Of a DNA stretch of 64,000 nucleotides, positions 8,702-17,498 are shown piece by piece. Source of the stretch: Streptomyces drozdowiczii (GTDB taxonomy: Bacteria; Actinomycetota; Actinomycetes; Streptomycetales; Streptomycetaceae). The stretch covers positions 2,542,001-2,606,000 of the forward strand of contig NZ_CP098740.1 in the NCBI RefSeq assembly GCF_026167665.1. Reading direction: 5' to 3'. Each line of letters starts with the position of its first letter. Position 1 is the stretch's first letter. Both the position numbers and the translations under genes were made by a program. The notes under the pieces were generated by a model that ran no database searches, was not told the DNA's origin, and was given only the letters and a program-made list of their open reading frames with translations.

Positions 8702-9742
8702 GTGACTGATTCCTCTTCCCCCTATCAGGCCGCCGCATCCCGCTACGACTCCATGGAGTACCGCCGCAGCGGGCGCAGCGGTCTCAAGCTGCCGGCCGTC
8801 TCGCTCGGCCTGTGGCACAACTTCGGCGACGACCGGGCGCTCGGCTCCCAGCGGGCCATCCTGCGCCGCGCCTTCGACCTCGGTGTGACCCATTTCGACC
8901 TGGCCAACAACTACGGCCCGCCGGCCGGCTCGGCCGAGCTGAACTTCGGCAAGCTCTTCCGCCAGGACTTCGCCCCGTACCGGGACGAGCTGCTGATCTC
9001 CACCAAGGCGGGCTACGAGATGCACCCCGGGCCGTACGGGGAGTGGGGCTCGCGCAAGTACCTGCTGTCGTCGCTGGACGCCTCGCTGAAGCGGATGGGC
9101 CTGGACTACGTCGACATCTTCTACTCGCACCGCTTCGACCCGGAGACCCCGCTGGAGGAGACGATGGGGGCGCTGGCCTCCGCCGTACAGCAGGGCAAGG
9201 CGCTGTACGTGGGGGTGTCCTCGTACAACTCGGCGCAGACCGCCGAGGCGGCGCGGCTGCTGCGGGAGATGGGCGTCCCGGCCCTGATCCACCAGCCGTC
9301 CTACTCGATGATCAACCGCTGGACCGAGGAGGACGGGCTCCTGGACACGCTGGAGGCGGCCGGGATGGGCTGCATCTCCTTCGTGCCGCTGGCCCAGGGG
9401 CTGCTGACCGGGAAGTACCTGAACGGCATCCCGGAGGGCTCGCGGGCCACCCAGGGCAAGTCGCTCGACCCGGACCTGCTGTCGCAGGAGGTCGTGCGCC
9501 GGCTGAACGGGCTGAACGACATCGCGCGCCGCCGGGGCCAGTCGCTCGCCCAGCTGGCCCTGACGTGGGTGCTGCGCGACAGCCGGATGACGTCCGCGCT
9601 GATCGGCGCGTCGAGCGTGGGGCAGCTGGAGGAGAACGTCGCGGCGCTGGCGGGCCCGGAGCTGTCGGCCGAGGAGCTGAAGGAGATCGACGTCTTCGCC
9701 GTCGACACCGAGGGCACCAACATCTGGGCCGGGCGGGGCTGA
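8702..9742 (+). CDS. Aldo/keto reductase (YghZ/Kvβ-like)
   Basis: A 346-residue NADPH-dependent aldo/keto reductase with a TIM-barrel fold. Tetrad residues are visible: Asp66 and Tyr71 in HFDLANNYGPP, Lys102 in LISTKAGYEM, and His in DIFYSHRFDP. The long insertion with HPGPYGEWGSRKYLL is typical of the YghZ/GpsA-linked AKR14 group that reduces L-glyceraldehyde 3-phosphate or methylglyoxal. I chose GTG 8702; ATG 8753 is an alternative that would remove 17 residues. It is monocistronic, divergent from uppS, and followed by two hairpins. Confidence 0.92.
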   Translation: MTDSSSPYQAAASRYDSMEYRRSGRSGLKLPAVSLGLWHNFGDDRALGSQRAILRRAFDLGVTHFDLANNYGPPAGSAELNFGKLFRQDFAPYRDELLISTKAGYEMHPGPYGEWGSRKYLLSSLDASLKRMGLDYVDIFYSHRFDPETPLEETMGALASAVQQGKALYVGVSSYNSAQTAEAARLLREMGVPALIHQPSYSMINRWTEEDGLLDTLEAAGMGCISFVPLAQGLLTGKYLNGIPEGSRATQGKSLDPDLLSQEVVRRLNGLNDIARRRGQSLAQLALTWVLRDSRMTSALIGASSVGQLEENVAALAGPELSAEELKEIDVFAVDTEGTNIWAGRG

Positions 9743-9746
9743 TCGC

Positions 9747-9810
9747 GTGCCCGGCCCGGCGCCGGGCACAAAAAACGGGCCGGTCCGTGGGGGGGTTACG
9801 GACCGGCCCG
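9747..9810. terminator. Tandem hairpin terminators after AKR gene
   Basis: The first stem has arms GTGCCCGGC (9747-9755) and GCCGGGCAC (9761-9769), followed by a short A run. The second has a perfect 13-bp stem (9776-9788 with 9798-9810). They lie just after the AKR stop. Confidence 0.85.
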
Positions 9811-10010
9811 AGGGGGGTTTCCACCATAACCCTTCGTAAGTGATGCTGGGTGCCGCGGCGCGAAATAATTACTCTCCGAGAGTGAGAGGCTTCGCTCCGG
9901 TCACCGGCCGGCTCTTCCCGTACGTCTCTGACCTGCGAGGACACCGCCCGACCCCGGAGGGGCACCGGAAACACGCCCGAGACGTCCACAGGATGTCCAC
10001 ATTCCGCCCG

Positions 10011-10508
10011 TCAGTGGCCGCCGCGCGGCTTCACACAGCCCGTTCCCTCCATGTAGCGACCGTGCGCCTCGGCGTTGACGAGTCCGTTGACCACGCCGTC
10101 CAGCGAGCCGTCCACGCAGAGGGTGCCGAGGGTCACGGTGAAGGAGGTGCGGTGGGGACCGAAGGTGCCGGTGGTGACCGATCCGTCGGGGTAGCCGAGG
10201 GCGTGGAGCGCGTGGAAGACGGAGTCCTCGGTGGACTTCTGCCCCTCCGCGAGCGCGGCGAGCCCCCGCTTCACCCGCTTCACCTCCGCCTCGCCCCGGA
10301 CGCGGTCCGCCTCGGACAGGTCGAGGGTGGACTGGAAGGCGTGGTTCTCGGCGTAGTGCGGGTTGGCGTCGCCGCCCTGCTCGACGCCCTGACCGGAGGC
10401 GGAGGGGGCCGGGGAGGCGGCGCCGCCGTCGCTTACCAGCTCCGTACCGCAGCCGGTGAGGGCTGAGGCGGTCAGGAGCAGGGCGGCCGTACGTCTCACG
10501 AAGGTCAT
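10011..10508 (-). CDS. Small lipoprotein of unknown function
   Basis: A 165-residue protein with a lipoprotein signal peptide: RR, a hydrophobic stretch (TAALLLTASA) and lipobox LTGC (Cys20). The mature part begins with a Gly/Ser/Pro linker and has a folded region with Cys residues near LGTLCVDGSL and GTGCVKPR that could pair in a disulfide. No family was recognised. It should be anchored to the outer face of the membrane. The start ATG has no strong ribosome site. Confidence 0.75.
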   Translation of the reverse strand: MTFVRRTAALLLTASALTGCGTELVSDGGAASPAPSASGQGVEQGGDANPHYAENHAFQSTLDLSEADRVRGEAEVKRVKRGLAALAEGQKSTEDSVFHALHALGYPDGSVTTGTFGPHRTSFTVTLGTLCVDGSLDGVVNGLVNAEAHGRYMEGTGCVKPRGGH

Positions 10509-10571
10509 GGGTACGAGTATGGGACGGCAACCCGGCCTGTGGTGGGGGAGTTGGCCACCGATGCCGTTCCG

Positions 10572-11030
10572 TCACGTCGCCGCCGCCGCGCCCCGGTGGC
10601 CCCGGGTGAAGCGGACGCCGACGGTGTCCCCGCCGACGACCACGAAGCGGCCCCCCTCGCAACGGATCACGGCCTCGTGGACCTCGCCCCGCTCGTCCCG
10701 GCGCTCGTCCGTACTCAGCACCGTCCAGCCGCCCTCCGGGGGCTGGGGCAGTCCGGCCAGCTCGGCGAACTCCCACTGGGCGGCGGGCACACACCAGTCG
10801 GGCAGCTGCGGCCAGGTGCCGGCGCCGACGTGCAGGGTGCCGTCGGAGGCGCAGGTCAGGCGGACCGACTGGCCGTCGTCCAGCACGAACGAGACGGCCT
10901 CCGGCTCGCCCATCCGGCCCTCGGGCCGGTAGAAGATCCCGAGGACGCGGACGATCCTGGCCCCCTTGAGCCACTCGGCGCCACCCCGGCGCGGGCCGTA
11001 CGCGGCGTCCCCGTCGGTGCCGAGGTCCAT
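10572..11030 (-). CDS. Hypothetical protein, about 152 residues
   Basis: A soluble, Trp- and Gly-rich protein with no signal peptide and no family I can name. The mixed hydrophobic pattern (AVSFVLDDGQSVRLTC, GRFVVVGGDTVGVRF) suggests a small beta-rich fold. GGAG sits 6-7 bases before ATG 11030, supporting the start. It lies alone between two minus-strand genes, 63 bp upstream of the lipoprotein gene. Confidence 0.65.
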   Translation of the reverse strand: MDLGTDGDAAYGPRRGGAEWLKGARIVRVLGIFYRPEGRMGEPEAVSFVLDDGQSVRLTCASDGTLHVGAGTWPQLPDWCVPAAQWEFAELAGLPQPPEGGWTVLSTDERRDERGEVHEAVIRCEGGRFVVVGGDTVGVRFTRGHRGAAAAT

Positions 11031-11097
11031 GGCCAGCTCCTTCCCCGAGCGCTCGCGACCAGAGTGCCATTCTTCGGGCCGTGTGGGGGTGCCGGCC

Positions 11098-11889
11098 TCA
11101 CACGGGTTTGCGGGCCTCGATCAGGAAGCGGGTGGTGTGGGCGACGAACGGGCCCTCGGTCTCCAGCTGGTGGTGCAGCGCGCGGAGTTGAGGCCGGTAC
11201 GCCTCGACCGTGAAGCCGGGCACCATCCAGATCACCTTGCGCAGGAAGTACACGACGGCCCCGATGTCGAAGAACTCGGTGCGCAGCCGCTCCGCCCGCA
11301 GGTCCACGACGTCGAGCCCGGCCGCCTCGGCGTCGGCCCGCGCCCGCTCCGGGTCGCGCGCGCCGCGCACCTCCGGGGGCTGCGGCCCGAGGAAGTACTC
11401 GACGAGCTCGAAGACGCTGGCGGGGCCCACCTGTTGCGAGAAGTACGTCCCGCCGGGGGCCAGCACCCGGGCGATCTCCTCCCACCACGTGGTCACCGGA
11501 TGCCGGCTGACCACCAGGTCGAACGCCCCGTCCCCGAACGGCAGCGGCGGCTCGTCCTCGTCCGCGACGACGGCCGCCCCACGCGGGTGCAGCAGGGCGG
11601 TGGCCCGGGCGATATTCGGCGCCCAGGACTCGGTGGCGACGACGAGCGGCGGCAACTCCGGCACGGAGGCCAGCACCTCACCCCCGCCCGTCTGCACATC
11701 GAGCGCGGCCCGCGCCCGCCCCATCCGCTCCCCCATGGCACGCGCATACCCCCAGGAGGGCCGCTGCTCGGTGGCCCTCCCGTCGAGCCAGGAGAAGTCC
11801 CAGCCGTCGACGGAGACGCTGTCGGCCTCGGCGACGAGAGCGTCGAACCGGGCCGCTTCACGGGAGGCGGTGTCGGGCGTTTCGGGCAT
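11098..11889 (-). CDS. Class I SAM-dependent methyltransferase
   Basis: A 263-residue protein of the UbiE/Methyltransf_11 type. Motif I appears as ALDVQTGGGEVL, the acidic post-I region as LVVATESWAPN, motif II as FDLVVSRHPVTTWW, and motif III as IARVLAPGGTYFSQQVG. The C-terminal half (about residues 160-263) is likely the substrate lid. The substrate is unknown; neighbours give no pathway hint. Confidence 0.85.
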   Translation of the reverse strand: MPETPDTASREAARFDALVAEADSVSVDGWDFSWLDGRATEQRPSWGYARAMGERMGRARAALDVQTGGGEVLASVPELPPLVVATESWAPNIARATALLHPRGAAVVADEDEPPLPFGDGAFDLVVSRHPVTTWWEEIARVLAPGGTYFSQQVGPASVFELVEYFLGPQPPEVRGARDPERARADAEAAGLDVVDLRAERLRTEFFDIGAVVYFLRKVIWMVPGFTVEAYRPQLRALHHQLETEGPFVAHTTRFLIEARKPV

Positions 11890-11946
11890 GGGGCGATCAT
11901 CCCAGCCGGAGGGGCCGCCCGCGACCGCATTACGGGCGGGTCCGGC

Positions 11947-12478
11947 TCACCACCAGTAGACGGGGTACGGCTGCCTGTTGACCCGGTTGCCGACCAGGCC
12001 GACCAGCACCAGGAGGACCGTCGCCGCGGCCAGCAGCGCGAGGAACGGGCCGGCGGAGGGGGCGGTCGCCGCCACGATCACGGCCGTCGCGGCGGCGGGT
12101 GAGTGGGCGACGCGGAGCAGCAGCATCGCGCCGAGCGCCAGGCCGCCCGCGATGCCGGAGGACCAGACGCCCTGGCCGAGGACGGCGAGGGACCAGGAAG
12201 CCGGTCAGGGCGGAGACGAGTTGGCCGCCGATCACGCTGCGGGGCTGCCCGAGAGGCGTCTGGGAGGCGCCCGCGATCAGCGCCATGCTGGCGGCCAGCG
12301 GCGGGATGAGCAGGACCTGGTGCGACCACTCCCCCACCGCCACCAGGAGGGTCAGGGCGAGCACGCTGCTCGCCGTGGCGACCACCGTGGTCAGCGCCTT
12401 CGGCCGGGGCGGCGCCTGTGTCGCGTGCCAGGGACGCGCGGGGGCGGGGACCTCGGCCGGGGGCCTGGTCTGCGTCAT
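11947..12478 (-). pseudogene. HPP family membrane protein, frameshifted near 12190
   Basis: Encodes a four-helix HPP-domain membrane protein of about 176 residues. The first frame gives VLALTLLVAVGEWSHQVLLIPPLAASMALIAG, GQPRSVIGGQLVSALTGFLV, then runs into a nonsense Arg/Pro-rich reading. Dropping one base at GGG 12189-12191 restores LAVLGQGVWSSGIAGGLALG, LLLRVAHSPAAATAVIVAAT and the end NRQPYPVYWW with a TGA at 11947. The total span is 3n+1, as one extra base predicts. The conserved HSPAAA and QPRSVIGG blocks are HPP signatures. Typed pseudogene only because the frame is broken as given. It is divergent from the CGNR regulator. Confidence 0.85.
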
Positions 12479-12504
12479 CGTGTCGGGTTCCCTTCGAGGC
12501 CGGC

Positions 12505-12525
12505 GCTAATGGCTTGCCCGTTAGC
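12505..12525. promoter_or_regulatory. Candidate operator between HPP gene and CGNR regulator
   Basis: Half-sites GCTAATGG (12505-12512) and CCGTTAGC (12518-12525) are inverted with one mismatch around a 5-base centre, in the 140-bp divergent intergenic region. The position suggests autoregulation by the CGNR protein or control of both promoters; the binding protein is inferred. Confidence 0.4.
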
Positions 12526-12619
12526 ATCGATGAGGTGAATGTACCCGCAACCGCCGGATCGCGCGGTCGTTCGCGGAACCTGGAAGAATCCGCCTACGCG
12601 TGGGGCAGGGAGGGCCGCA

Positions 12620-13198
12620 ATGACGACGCACGGCAAGGACACGCTCGAAATCCGCCCCCTTGAGCCCCTGGCGGTCGAGTTCACCAGCTCCTGGCATTAC
12701 GAGGCGGGCGCCCTGATCGACGAGATCGGCACCCCGCACGGGCTGGCCCGCTGGGTCGACGCGTACCGCCCGCGCCTCGGCATGGACGCCAGCACCCCGG
12801 CGGAGTTGGGAGCCCCGGACGTCACGGCCGCGCTCGCCGTCCGCGAGGCCGTACGGGACCTGCTCGACGCCCTGGTCGACGGTGGGCGGCCGCCCGCCGC
12901 ATCGCTCGACCTGGTGACCGAGCGGGCGCGGGGCGTCCAACGGGCCGCGGTCGGCTGGCCGGAGGCCGGGCCGCGGCTCGAATGGCCGGACGGGGTGCGG
13001 GTGATGGACATCGTGGGCGCCCAGGTCTGCGCCTCGGCGACCCGGCTGCTGACCTCACCGCGCCGCGGACTGCTGCGCCGCTGCCCGGCGCCCAGCTGCG
13101 TGCTGTTCTTCTCGGCCCTGCGCACCGGCCAGCAGTGGTGCAGCCCCGCCTGCGGGAACCGCGCCCGCGTGGCGCGGCACAGCGCCCGGACGCGCTGA
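12620..13198 (+). CDS. CGNR zinc-finger / ABATE-domain regulator
   Basis: A 192-residue protein of the actinobacterial stress-induced regulator family. Residues about 14-130 match the ABATE-type N-terminal region (PLAVEFTSSWHYEAGALIDEIGTP). The C-terminus is the CGNR zinc finger: RRCPAPSCVLFF then QQWCSPACGNRARVARH, giving four Cys ligands. The zinc finger probably binds DNA. ATG 12620 has GGGAGGG upstream. It is divergent from the HPP membrane protein and convergent with the prepilin peptidase. Confidence 0.93.
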   Translation: MTTHGKDTLEIRPLEPLAVEFTSSWHYEAGALIDEIGTPHGLARWVDAYRPRLGMDASTPAELGAPDVTAALAVREAVRDLLDALVDGGRPPAASLDLVTERARGVQRAAVGWPEAGPRLEWPDGVRVMDIVGAQVCASATRLLTSPRRGLLRRCPAPSCVLFFSALRTGQQWCSPACGNRARVARHSARTR

Positions 13199-13209
13199 GT
13201 CGCCCCTGC

Positions 13210-14006
13210 TCAGGCCGCCAGCCCGCCGAACAGCAGGCCCAGGAACGCCCCCGCGATCATGAACGGGCCGAACGGGATGCCCGTCCTGCGGCCCGCGCGG
13301 CGCAGCGCGACGAGCCCTGCCCCGTACACCGCGCCGAACAGGAAGCCCGCGAAGCCGCCCGCGAAGACGACCGGCCAGCCGTACCAGCCGAGGACCGTGC
13401 CCAGGGAGAGGGCCAGCTTGACGTCGCCGAAGCCCATGCCGCGCGGGTTGATGAGGAAGAGCAGGAAGTAGAAGGCGCCCAGGACGAGCCCGCCGAGGAG
13501 GGCGGAGAGCCAGGAGCCCGCGTGTTCCGGGAGCAGGGCCGCCAGGCCCAGGAGTACGGCGGCGGCTCCGGCGGCCGGCAGGGTCAGCCCGTCCGGCAGG
13601 CGGTGCACGCGGTGGTCGATGCTCGCGAGGAGCACGGCGGCCGGAGCGAGCAGCAGCCAGGCCGCCAGCTCGGGGCGCGTGCCGGTGGACCAGGCCAGGG
13701 CGGCGCAGGCGAGCGCGGTGACGGCGGGGGCGAGGCGGTGGGGGCGTAGCGGGGCGGAGGCGTGTCCTCGGGCGGTACGGCGACGGGCGCGCCCGTACGC
13801 ACCTGCGCGACCGCCCCCTCCGCGCACCCGCCGCAGCGCGTCGCACCCAGCCAGGCGCGGGCGGGGCCGGTGAGCGGGTGGCCCGCCGGGCAGGCGTCCC
13901 GCCAGGGTTCGCCGGGCGGAACGGAGAACCGGTAGGCGGCGCGCGGGACCAGGAGCCCGGTCGCGGCGCCCCAGAGTGCGGCGACCCCTGTCAGCATGGC
14001 GTACAC
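13210..14006 (-). pseudogene. Prepilin peptidase (A24, TadV/CpaA type), frameshifted near 13742
   Basis: Integral-membrane aspartic protease that cleaves class III prepilin signals. The body frame gives LASIDHRVHRLPDGLTLP and GMGFGDVKLALSLG; the two Asp residues in these motifs are the expected catalytic pair. The N-terminal frame (LTGVAALWGAATGLLVPRAAYRF, then CPAGHPLTG and ATRCGGC, possibly metal-binding) reads in another frame. Adding one base to the five-G run at 13740-13744 joins them as PRYAPHRLAPAVTALA. Span is 3n+2, as one missing base predicts. Start GTG 14006, or ATG 13997. It is the likely processing enzyme for the pilus locus at 21-30 kb. Confidence 0.85.
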
Positions 14007-14096
14007 CCCAGCGATCCTAATCGGCGCGGCACGGGCGGGGGTTGGGCCTGTGGATTCGGGCCCGGCGGCGGTCCGGTCGCCGCTACCGTCGGGGCC

Positions 14097-14468
14097 ATGG
14101 CTCGATGGCGCGATGGCACGGGGACGCTGACGATCACGGACCGGGACGGGGTGACCGAGATCCGGGTGCCGCTGCGGATCGCGGCCTCCTACCGGCACCG
14201 GGCGCGCGGGCTGCTCGGGCGGGACGGGGTCGACGGGGCACTGATGATCACACCGTGCGGGAGCGTGCACTCCTTCCGGATGCGGTTCACCATCGATGTG
14301 GCCTATCTGGACCGGAAGTTCAACGTGCTGGCGGTCCACACGATGAAGCCGGGCCGGCTCGGGCTGCCCCGGCCGCGCGGCCGGCACGTGATCGAGGCGG
14401 AGGCGGGCGCGATGTCGGCATGGGGGCTGCGGCCCGGCGTACAGGTCCGGATCGAGCAGGCTCCGTAG
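14097..14468 (+). CDS. DUF192 family protein
   Basis: A 123-residue protein of the DUF192 (COG1430) family, a small beta-barrel often found beside type II/IV secretion genes. Visible landmarks are ASYRHRARGLLGRDGVDGALMI, SVHSFRMRFTIDVAYLDR and VIEAEAGAMSAWGLRPG. There is no signal peptide. It is divergent from the prepilin peptidase, about 90 bp apart. The molecular role of the family is unknown. Confidence 0.88.
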   Translation: MARWRDGTGTLTITDRDGVTEIRVPLRIAASYRHRARGLLGRDGVDGALMITPCGSVHSFRMRFTIDVAYLDRKFNVLAVHTMKPGRLGLPRPRGRHVIEAEAGAMSAWGLRPGVQVRIEQAP

Positions 14469-14479
14469 GCGTACACCGG

Positions 14480-15073
14480 CTATCTGCGCGCCACGTCGCT
14501 GCCGTAGACGACCCAGGGCGACTGCTGGAAGGAGTTCACGCCGGACAGCTGCGGCTGGGCGGCGGCCACTTCGGGCAGCAGCGCGAGCGTGTCCGGCCAG
14601 CAGTCGAAGTACACCGATCCCTTGACGATGAAGCCCGCCCAGTCGGTCGCCGCCGACGCGCCCTCGCGGTCGAGCACGAAGCCCACGCAGAGCAGCGAGG
14701 CCCGCCCTATCGCCTCGCGCACCGCGCGGACCACCCGTTCCTGCGCCTCGCGGGCCGCCGCGCCGAGGCCGAAGCGCAGCTCCACCGTGCCGTCGTCGCC
14801 CCGGCTGATCCCGGCCCGTATCTCCTCGCCGCCGGGCAGCCACAGCAGGAAGTCGACCCGGTCGAGCCGTTGCAGCCCGGCCAGCAGCACGAGTTGGTCC
14901 CGGCTCACCCAGGACTGCGTACCGGACGGGTCGGCTCCGGGGCTGATCAGGGTGATGCGCCGGGTCACCGGGTGGTCGGCCCGCACCCCCGCCGCCTCCA
15001 GGTCGCCGAGCAGCGACTCGGCGTCGGGGCGGCTCCAGCACAGGTGGTACGAGCAGAAGAAACCGTCACTCAT
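14480..15073 (-). CDS. Hypothetical protein, 197 residues
   Basis: A soluble protein starting SDGFFCSYHLCWSRPDAESLL at ATG 15073. No family was recognised. It has alternating hydrophobic blocks (RVDFLLWLPGGEEIRAGI, ASLLCVGFVLDREG, GSVYFDCWPDTLALLP) consistent with a compact alpha/beta fold. The longer open frame upstream is a shadow of neighbouring genes. It lies between the DUF192 gene (convergent) and a divergent DinB-type gene. Confidence 0.7.
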   Translation of the reverse strand: MSDGFFCSYHLCWSRPDAESLLGDLEAAGVRADHPVTRRITLISPGADPSGTQSWVSRDQLVLLAGLQRLDRVDFLLWLPGGEEIRAGISRGDDGTVELRFGLGAAAREAQERVVRAVREAIGRASLLCVGFVLDREGASAATDWAGFIVKGSVYFDCWPDTLALLPEVAAAQPQLSGVNSFQQSPWVVYGSDVARR

Positions 15074-15268
15074 CGGCGCGTCACCTCGGTACTCGCGGTG
15101 GCTGCCCGCCCCGCCCGCGACACCGCGCGGAGCGGCGGCGTGGGGGGCCGGCGGGTGGTCGGTACCCGAGCGTACGGGCAACCCCTGGTCCGGGGCGCGG
15201 GCCCGGGGTCCTCGCCGCACGGCATAAGCGGTGGACAACCCCGTCGCGCCCCGGGAAGCTGTGCGGCG

Positions 15269-15772
15269 ATGACACGCACCGATACGCCTCCCGCTTGGGA
15301 CGAGCGCACCCAGCTGACCACGTTCCTCGACTACACCCGCGCCACCGCGCTCGCCAAGTGCGAGGGGCTTTCGCAGGAGGACGCCGTGCGGGCGCCCCTG
15401 CCCGGCTCCCCGCTGATGACGATCGCGGGGGTGGTCAACCATCTGCGCTGGGTCGAGTACTACTGGTTCGAGGTCGTCCTCCTCGGCGGCGAGGACGAGG
15501 GGCCGTGGACGGACGAGGACCCGGACCGCGAGATGCGGATCGCCGTCGACATGCCGCTCGCCGACGTGCTGAAGGAGTACGAGGAGCAGTGCGCCCGCTA
15601 CCGGGAGCTGGTCGCGGCCCACGACCTGGACACCCGGGCCGTGCGGAAGCGCTCGAACGGCCTGAGCCCCGATCTGCGCTGGATCCTGCTGCACCTCGTC
15701 GAGGAGACGGCCCGTCACAACGGCCACATCGACATCATCCGCGAGATCGTGGACGGGGTGACCGGGGACTAG
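15269..15772 (+). CDS. DinB/DUF664 family protein
   Basis: A 167-residue four-helix-bundle protein of the DinB/YfiT superfamily (DUF664 subgroup). Signature blocks are TFLDYTRATALAKCEGLSQEDAV, MTIAGVVNHLRWVEYYWFE and LLHLVEETARHNGHIDIIREI; the histidines in VNHL and ARHNGH are the usual metal ligands. Relatives include mycothiol-dependent transferases and detoxification enzymes, which fits a mycothiol-producing host, but the reaction is unknown. It overlaps the convergent BrkB-like gene by four bases. Confidence 0.9.
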   Translation: MTRTDTPPAWDERTQLTTFLDYTRATALAKCEGLSQEDAVRAPLPGSPLMTIAGVVNHLRWVEYYWFEVVLLGGEDEGPWTDEDPDREMRIAVDMPLADVLKEYEEQCARYRELVAAHDLDTRAVRKRSNGLSPDLRWILLHLVEETARHNGHIDIIREIVDGVTGD

Positions 15773-16728
15773 TCGCGCCGGGCCCGGTCCAGCTCCACGT
15801 TGAACTGGGCCCCGGACAGCAGCGCCAGGTTGGTGAACCACACCCAGATCAGGAACACCACCAGCCCCGCCAGTGAGCCGTACAGCCGGCTGTAGGAGCC
15901 GATGTACGTGGCGTAAAGGGCGAATCCCGCCGACGCGGCCAGCCACAGCAGCGCCGCGAGCACCCCGCCGGGCACCGCCTGCCGGGCCCGGCGGGCCGGC
16001 TCGGGGCCGGTGCGGAAGAGGACCGTGATCAGCGCGGCGACCAGGCACAGCAGCACCGGCCACTTCAGCACCGACCACACCGCGTCCCCCACATGGGTCA
16101 GGCCGAGCCGGTGCCCGGCCCAGCGCGCGAGCGGCCCGGTGAGCACGAGGGCGAACGCGCTGGCCATCATCAGCAGGAGCAGACCGACCGCCCACGCCAC
16201 GATGATGTGCGCCTGGCGCAGCGCCGGCCGGGTGTCGTGCACCCCGTGCATGGCGTGCAGCGCCCGCCGGAACACCGCGAGATAGCTGGACGCGGACCAC
16301 AGCGCGCTGACGGACCCGGTCGCGACGAGCAGCCAGACGGCGGTGCGCTGCTGGGTGGCGGCCTCCAGCGGCTCGCGCAGCGCGGCCGCGGCCTCGGCGG
16401 GTGCGAAGGCGGTGATGTCGGCGATCAGCGCACCGGTGGCGCCGGGGCTGGCGAGTCCGATGACGGACACGGTCACCAGGAGCGCGGGCAGCAGCGCGAG
16501 GATCGCGTAGTACGTCAGGGCCGCGGCCCAGTCCGATATGTCGTCGTTCCACAGCGAGACGGGCGTGCGGCGCAGCGCGAGCGGCCAGCGCCGGGCCCTG
16601 CCGGGGGTGGGACCGGGGGCGGTCCGCGGGGTTCTGCGCGGGTGGGCGGGGCCCCGGCGGCGGTGCCGCTGGACTGACTGGACACGGTTGCGGCTCCGGG
16701 GACGTGAGCGGTGTGGACGGGGCGGCAT
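15769..16728 (-). CDS. YihY/BrkB family inner membrane protein
   Basis: A 319-residue protein with a basic cytoplasmic N-terminus (about 60 Arg/Pro-rich residues) and six membrane segments. Family blocks are ISDWAAALTYYAILALLPALL, VWLLVATGSVSALWSASSYLAVF, PGGVLAALLWLAASAGFALYA and YGSLAGLVVFLIWVWFTNLALLSGAQFN. The start is ATG 16728, without a strong ribosome site. The function of this widespread family is not established; it was once misnamed RNase BN. Confidence 0.9.
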   Translation of the reverse strand: MPPRPHRSRPRSRNRVQSVQRHRRRGPAHPRRTPRTAPGPTPGRARRWPLALRRTPVSLWNDDISDWAAALTYYAILALLPALLVTVSVIGLASPGATGALIADITAFAPAEAAAALREPLEAATQQRTAVWLLVATGSVSALWSASSYLAVFRRALHAMHGVHDTRPALRQAHIIVAWAVGLLLLMMASAFALVLTGPLARWAGHRLGLTHVGDAVWSVLKWPVLLCLVAALITVLFRTGPEPARRARQAVPGGVLAALLWLAASAGFALYATYIGSYSRLYGSLAGLVVFLIWVWFTNLALLSGAQFNVELDRARRD

Positions 16729-16851
16729 CGGGGTACGGGGAGGCGCCCCCGCCTCTCCTCTTCTGCTCACGTTCCCGCCCGGTACACCCGGTTCCGCACC
16801 GCCGGGGGCCGCCGGCCTCCCGTTGTCGGACCCGGCTCGTACGCTCTCCCC

Positions 16852-17241
16852 ATGAGCGTCTCCCTCTACTACACCGCGCGCCGCGCGACCCCGCTGACCG
16901 GGTCCGAGTCGGCCGCCGTCACCCGCATCGCCAGCGCCCGCCAGGCGTCGTTCCCGTACGAGGACGAGGAGAGCCTGTACGTGTACGACCCCCGGGCGGC
17001 GGAGCCGGGGACCGTCCTCGACGGCTCCACCAAGATGCCGTTCGACCCCGGCCGGCTGCTGCCGGTGGTCGCCCATGTGCTGGACTCGGTCACGGAGCTG
17101 CGCCGGGCGCTGCCGGACGCCGACTGGCGGGTGCACATGGACGACCTGGACGTCGAGTGGGACGAGGCCAAGGGGTACGAGCTGCCCGGCATGCGCGATC
17201 CGGACCTGATAGCGGAGCTTGCGGCGGAAAGTGATCGTTGA
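16852..17241 (+). CDS. Hypothetical protein, 129 residues
   Basis: A small acidic cytoplasmic protein (SVSLYYTARRATPLTGSES at the start; YEDEESLYVYD and HMDDLDVEWDEAKGYELPG later). No family was recognised. It is preceded by the divergent BrkB-like gene and followed by the ABC-F promoter. No signal peptide or membrane segment. Confidence 0.7.
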   Translation: MSVSLYYTARRATPLTGSESAAVTRIASARQASFPYEDEESLYVYDPRAAEPGTVLDGSTKMPFDPGRLLPVVAHVLDSVTELRRALPDADWRVHMDDLDVEWDEAKGYELPGMRDPDLIAELAAESDR

Positions 17242-17256
17242 GCGACTGAAAATCGC

Positions 17257-17307
17257 TTGCCGACGTCCCCGCCCCCGCCTACCTTGGTGCGCATGGGTTC
17301 TCTGTGA
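17257..17307 (+). promoter_or_regulatory. Promoter and leaderless mini-ORF (attenuation leader) of ABC-F gene
   Basis: A sigma70-type promoter is visible: TTGCCG (17257-17262), a 17-base spacer, TACCTT (17280-17285). Seven bases after the -10 is ATG GGT TCT CTG TGA (17293-17307), a four-codon ORF (MGSL) that would sit at or near the 5' end of the mRNA. About 190 bases of GC-rich leader separate it from the ABC-F start. Ribosome-mediated attenuation from such leaders is known for antibiotic-resistance ABC-F genes; its operation here is inferred. Confidence 0.5.
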
Positions 17308-17498
17308 TATTCCCCCTGCGCCTGCGTTGAGCTCGGCTCCGTAGTGGCGCATTCTCCCGCGCATCCGCTTTTCCACGCCTTCGCACCTCCGTGACGCCTG
17401 CCTTTCCGGCACGCGGCCCGCGGTGTGCCGTCGGCGTGCGCGGACGCGCCCCGACCACCGCGCGCCGATCGGCACGGGCCGAGAATCAGGGGCTTTTC

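Noticed and set aside
14480..16552. 690-codon minus-strand frame spanning three genes
   Set aside because: Only its last 197 codons are protein-like; the rest is the antisense of the DinB gene and an out-of-frame part of the BrkB gene.
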